DNA from: an uncultured Bacilli bacterium
Lineage (GTDB): Bacteria > Bacillota_I > Bacilli_A > RF39 > UBA660
DNA length: 8,669 nt
Assembly (NCBI GenBank): GCA_947625005.1
Contig: CANQNA010000055.1
Coordinates: 1 to 8,669, forward strand
Direction: 5' to 3'
Below are positions 6,532-8,669 of this stretch, one piece after another; the stretch's first letter is position 1, and every line of letters begins with the position of its first letter. A program made the translations under genes and the position numbers. The notes under the pieces were generated by a model. That model was not told where the DNA came from, did no database searches, and was given only the letters and a program-made list of their open reading frames with translations.

Positions 6532-7542
6532 CTATTTAATATTAAATTCTTTTAATACTCTTAAGTCTCCACTATTTAAAACACGAATATCATTAATTTT
6601 ATATTTCATCATAGCAAGACGAGTTAAACCTACTCCAAAAGCAAAACCAGAATAAACTTCAGGATCAATATTGCTCATTTTTAAAACATTTGGATGAATC
6701 ATTCCACAAGGACAAAGTTCAATCCAGCCAGAATTTTTGCAAGTTGGACATCCTTTCCCTCCACAAATCATACAAGAACAATCAAGTTCAAAACCTGGTT
6801 CTACAAAAGGGAAAAATCCTGGACGTAATCTAACTTTAACATCAGCTTGAAATATTTCTTTTAATAAACCTTCCATAGTAAAAATTAAATTACTAATAGA
6901 AATATTTTTATCAATAACCATTCCTTCTAGTTGAAAGAAAGTATTTTCGTGAGAAGCATCCAAATCTTCATTTCTGAAGCATCTACCTGGAGCACAAATT
7001 TTTATTGGTGCCCCAAATTTTTCCATACTTCTAACTTGATTAGGAGATGTGTGAGTACGTAATAATAGCCCATTACTTAACCAATAAGTATCTTGCATAT
7101 CACGGGCAGGATGAGTATCTGGTATATTTAAAGCGATAAAGTTATAATATTCACTTTCCATTTCTGGACCACTAACTACAGTAAATCCCATTCGTTTCAA
7201 AATATCAGTAACTTCTTTAGCAACAATAGTTACAGGATGAAGAGAACCTAAATTTTCTTCTATAGGTAATGTATCATCAAATTCTATTTTATTTTTAGCT
7301 TCTTCTATTTCTGCTAATTTAGTATTTAAAAGAGATTCCATTTCTGCTTTTATTTTTTGAAATAAAGGGCCATTTGTTTTCTTTTCTTCTACTGTCATAT
7401 CTTTAATTTTAGACATTAAATTAGATAGTTCACTTTTTTTACCTAAAAACTTACTTTTTAAATTCAAGTAATCAGCTTCGTTTTTTAAAGTTTTTACTTC
7501 TTCTTTTAAAGATGTTACTAATTCATTTAATTTTTCTTTCAT
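6532..7542 (-). CDS. pheS: Phenylalanyl-tRNA synthetase alpha subunit
   Basis: The 336-residue catalytic alpha chain activates Phe with ATP and transfers it to tRNA-Phe. An N-terminal coiled coil (about 1-85) that grips the tRNA is followed by the class II core: LLRTHTSPNQVRSM (160-173), motif 2 FRNEDLDASHENTFFQLEG (189-207) and motif 3 within GFAFGVGLTRLAMMKY (299-314). The Cys-rich insert CSCMICGGKGCPTCKNSGW (255-273) is present. It is followed by LCPCGM where related proteins usually read LGAGM, adding two cysteines. The frame stays open to 7599, but that part is T-box leader. The ATG at 7542 has SD GGAGG (7552-7548) 5 nt away and gives the normal N-terminus MKEKL. It is cotranscribed with pheT and controlled by the upstream T-box. 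Confidence 0.98.
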   Translation of the reverse strand: MKEKLNELVTSLKEEVKTLKNEADYLNLKSKFLGKKSELSNLMSKIKDMTVEEKKTNGPLFQKIKAEMESLLNTKLAEIEEAKNKIEFDDTLPIEENLGSLHPVTIVAKEVTDILKRMGFTVVSGPEMESEYYNFIALNIPDTHPARDMQDTYWLSNGLLLRTHTSPNQVRSMEKFGAPIKICAPGRCFRNEDLDASHENTFFQLEGMVIDKNISISNLIFTMEGLLKEIFQADVKVRLRPGFFPFVEPGFELDCSCMICGGKGCPTCKNSGWIELCPCGMIHPNVLKMSNIDPEVYSGFAFGVGLTRLAMMKYKINDIRVLNSGDLRVLKEFNIK

Positions 7543-7555
7543 ATTTTCCTCCATT

Positions 7556-7614
7556 AAAAAATTCCATAATGTAAGGACGAATAAACTCCGTGGTACCACC
7601 TTACTTCATGGAAT
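7556..7614 (-). terminator. T-box attenuator (terminator/antiterminator switch)
   Basis: ATTCCAT (7614-7608) pairs with ATGGAAT (7567-7561) and GTAAGG (7604-7599) pairs with CCTTAC (7576-7571), around a symmetric 3x3 internal loop. The T-run at 7561-7556 follows. The T-box AAGGTGGTACCACGG (7602-7588) overlaps the 5' arm, so forming the antiterminator with uncharged tRNA disrupts this hairpin. Terminated RNA ends just before the pheS SD. Confidence 0.93.
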
Positions 7615-7762
7615 ACATGCTCTCTTATCTTAACGCGATTTAACGATTAATACTCCTGTGGGGAATTTCATTAGTAAACTATCTTATTTGACTTTCAGCT
7701 TGTAATCAAATTCTCTTTTTTTAAGGTTTTTACTAATTACTTAAACACATTCCTTGCATTAC
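7556..7762 (-). promoter_or_regulatory. T-box riboswitch, tRNA-Phe specific, controlling pheST
   Basis: The leader shows the T-box architecture. Stem I has AGTA (7741-7738), helix ATTAGTAAA (7737-7729) with TTTACTAAT (7678-7670), and a distal stem ATTTGA (7711-7706) with TCAAAT (7691-7686). The 3' side of the specifier loop reads GAAATTC, putting the codon UUC (Phe) at 7665-7663. The T-box AAGGTGGTACCACGG (7602-7588) contains UGGU, complementary to the ACCA end of tRNA-Phe. Uncharged tRNA-Phe should bind both sites, favour the antiterminator and switch pheST on. The 5' end is set from the promoter. Specificity comes from the specifier and from the downstream genes. Confidence 0.95.
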
Positions 7763-7768
7763 AAGGCT

Positions 7769-7797
7769 ATTTTAACACTTGATGTTAGTGATGTCAA
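7769..7797 (-). promoter_or_regulatory. Promoter of the pheST T-box transcript
   Basis: The minus strand has a perfect -35 TTGACA (7797-7792), a 17-bp spacer and -10 TAAAAT (7774-7769), with a start near 7762. It begins 6 nt after the stop codon of the upstream unknown gene, which has no clear terminator, so some readthrough into the leader is likely. Confidence 0.75.
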
Positions 7798-7803
7798 ATT
7801 AAA

Positions 7804-8307
7804 TTAATACTCTTTTTTTAATTCTTTTTCTTGCTTTAAATCCTCATAAATATTAATATGTCCATCTAAATATTCATTTTGTACTAAATTAATAGAACGT
7901 TGAGAGATAGGTATATTCATCATTTGTAAATAAGAAATTATTAATTTTTTCTCTTCTAATGAAAGAGTATATCCAGAATTAGGTATTAGTTTATCATCTT
8001 CAGTGAATTTTACTCTTAAAGTTATTTTAGTTTTATAATATTGTGAAATTTGTCTTTCCTCCCATAATTCTGAAGTATATTGAACAGCAAAATTATGAAA
8101 CTGTCTAATTTCATGTACTGTTAATTTTGATTTTATACGATTAAAAAATTTTTTAAATGATACATTAGTTATTTTGTAATAATCTAATAAATTAAATGGA
8201 CGAGTAGTGCCATCTTCTAAAGTTACCCCATTTATAATCTGTTGCAATATTTTTAATTCTATTTCTGAATTAATTCCATTATTGTTCTTTGTTTTATCAT
8301 TTAGCAT
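7804..8307 (-). CDS. Hypothetical protein, possibly helix-turn-helix
   Basis: I do not recognise this 167-residue protein. It is soluble, with no signal peptide or membrane segment. An N-terminal helix (about 14-27) leads to LLDYYKITNVSFKKFFNRIK (40-59), which could be a helix-turn-helix. A second helix pair, LEEKKLIISYLQMM then IPISQRSINLVQNEYLDG (117-149), has a similar look, and the tail is charged (EDLKQEKELKKEY). A DNA-binding or small regulatory role is only a guess from this layout. The ATG at 8307 is chosen because AAGGAG (8320-8315) lies 7 nt upstream; another ATG at 8343 has no SD. It stands directly upstream of the pheST promoter with no clear terminator between. Base composition matches its neighbours. 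Confidence 0.7.
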   Translation of the reverse strand: MLNDKTKNNNGINSEIELKILQQIINGVTLEDGTTRPFNLLDYYKITNVSFKKFFNRIKSKLTVHEIRQFHNFAVQYTSELWEERQISQYYKTKITLRVKFTEDDKLIPNSGYTLSLEEKKLIISYLQMMNIPISQRSINLVQNEYLDGHINIYEDLKQEKELKKEY

Positions 8308-8314
8308 AAAAGTT

Positions 8315-8320
8315 CTCCTT
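8315..8320 (-). promoter_or_regulatory. SD fixing the start of the hypothetical protein
   Basis: AAGGAG lies 7 nt before the ATG at 8307. It favours this start over the in-frame ATG at 8343. The only promoter-like element nearby is TTGACG on the minus strand just upstream of 8343, without a good -10 box. Confidence 0.75.
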
Positions 8321-8436
8321 TCCTCGAATGTTAATTTTAGCATTTTATTTTATCTTCGTCAAATATAAAAAACATATTTATCTACTTTAGTCCTTTTTTG
8401 TATCTTTCCAAAAAAATCATCATTAAAATTCATTAT

Positions 8437-8458
8437 AATCATAGATTATTATATGATT
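8437..8458. repeat. 7-bp inverted repeat in the spacer
   Basis: AATCATA (8437-8443) and TATGATT (8452-8458) are perfect inverted arms around 8 nt of pure A/T/G. The element lies about 130 bp upstream of the hypothetical gene's ATG and could be an operator. No promoter is convincingly placed next to it, and AT-only arms with one G-C pair can arise by chance. Confidence 0.25.
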
Positions 8459-8484
8459 TATTTTAAAGCTTGATATTGATGTGG

Positions 8485-8543
8485 AAAAGTAAAGCCCGCG
8501 GTTTCTTTTTTTATTTTTTTACTCTTTCTTCTTCTCCGCGGAC
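8485..8543 (-). terminator. GC-rich long-loop hairpin at the end of the small ORF
   Basis: On the minus strand GTCCGCGG (8543-8536) can pair with CCGCGGGC (8501-8494), giving 8 bp with seven G-C or C-G pairs or better-placed equivalents and one U-G. The loop is 34 nt and almost all purine. TTTACTTTT follows (8493-8485), so it reads as an intrinsic terminator with an unusually long loop. The stem starts inside codons 28-31 of the small ORF, and the loop contains its stop codon. It is by far the most G+C-rich non-rRNA patch in the window. Confidence 0.45.
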
Positions 8544-8627
8544 ATATTTTTTTCCGCATTTAAACAAATACATAACTTTCTTTGATTTCATTTTTAATTC
8601 TAAATAATTTTCATACATTTTACTCAT
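8511..8627 (-). CDS. Small ORF, 38 residues, unknown or gene remnant
   Basis: The ATG at 8627 is preceded by AAGGAG (8641-8636) at 8 nt, a good ribosome binding site. The product MSKMYENYLELK to REEE-type tail is 38 residues, lysine-rich, without a membrane segment, and ends in VRGEEERVKK. The part YLELKMKSKKVMYLFKCGKKY (8-28) loosely resembles the start of MutS domain I, where YLE-K is followed by LF-x-x-G-x-x-Y. It could therefore be a decayed or truncated MutS-like N-terminus, but the match is short and from memory. The last codons include GTC CGC GGA, unlike the AT-rich codons elsewhere, probably because they form the 5' arm of the hairpin. The promoter would lie beyond the window edge. 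Confidence 0.5.
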   Translation of the reverse strand: MSKMYENYLELKMKSKKVMYLFKCGKKYVRGEEERVKK

Positions 8628-8669
8628 AAAAAAAACTCCTTTTTCCTACCTTTAACTTACTTACGTAAG

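Noticed and set aside
7543..7599. N-terminal extension of PheS beginning MVPRSLF
   Set aside because: It is a translation of the T-box and terminator. The ATG at 7542 has a proper SD and gives the normal PheS N-terminus.
7752..7766. CCTTG-TAATG-CAAGG hairpin as a regulatory element
   Set aside because: It straddles the predicted transcription start of the T-box leader, so the 5' arm would be mostly outside the RNA.
8308..8343. ATG at 8343 as start of the hypothetical protein
   Set aside because: There is no SD before it, and the region up to 8307 contains the SD for the downstream ATG.
8359..8433. 24-residue minus-strand ORF in the spacer
   Set aside because: No SD, no recognisable motif, and it would be the only TGA-ending gene here.

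Overview
The window is a stretch of a very AT-rich bacterial chromosome, by eye well under 35% G+C. Every supported gene lies on the minus strand, so genes are described here from the high-coordinate end downward. The left edge holds the 5' end of a 16S rRNA gene. That sequence, the SD-led genes, the T-box leader on pheST and the low G+C all point to a low-GC Firmicute, probably an uncultured Bacilli lineage near the Erysipelotrichia, RF39 and Mollicutes. Placement inside the Bacilli is inference. Trp is encoded by TGG wherever I checked, so the standard bacterial code is in use. None of the eight CDS ends in TGA.

Right part (8669-7543): a 38-codon reading frame with a good ribosome binding site runs into a G+C-rich inverted repeat. 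An unrecognised 167-residue protein follows. Next come a strong promoter and a tRNA-Phe-sensing T-box leader, with specifier UUC, acceptor-pairing UGGU and an intrinsic terminator.

Centre (7542-4186): pheS and pheT encode the two subunits of phenylalanyl-tRNA synthetase as a tightly coupled pair. The T-box raises their expression when tRNA-Phe is uncharged.

Left-centre (4185-1023): a secreted glucosaminidase or lysozyme-like protein has its own promoter and a terminator immediately after its stop codon. The promoter of the next unit is embedded in that terminator. This unit is pgk-tpiA, two lower-glycolysis enzymes translated in a coupled way, both with substitutions at normally conserved active-site positions. 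A DUF402 nucleoside tri-/diphosphatase follows, and its promoter overlaps the weak terminator of tpiA.

Left edge (488-1): a terminator, about 230 bp of AT-rich spacer, an rRNA promoter, a leader with a boxA-like antitermination motif, and the start of 16S rRNA.

The window is mostly housekeeping. I see no defence island, CRISPR array, transposase or phage gene. The best leads are the substituted PGK and TIM pair, the fused terminator/promoter junctions, and the small ORF whose end overlaps a G+C-rich stem.
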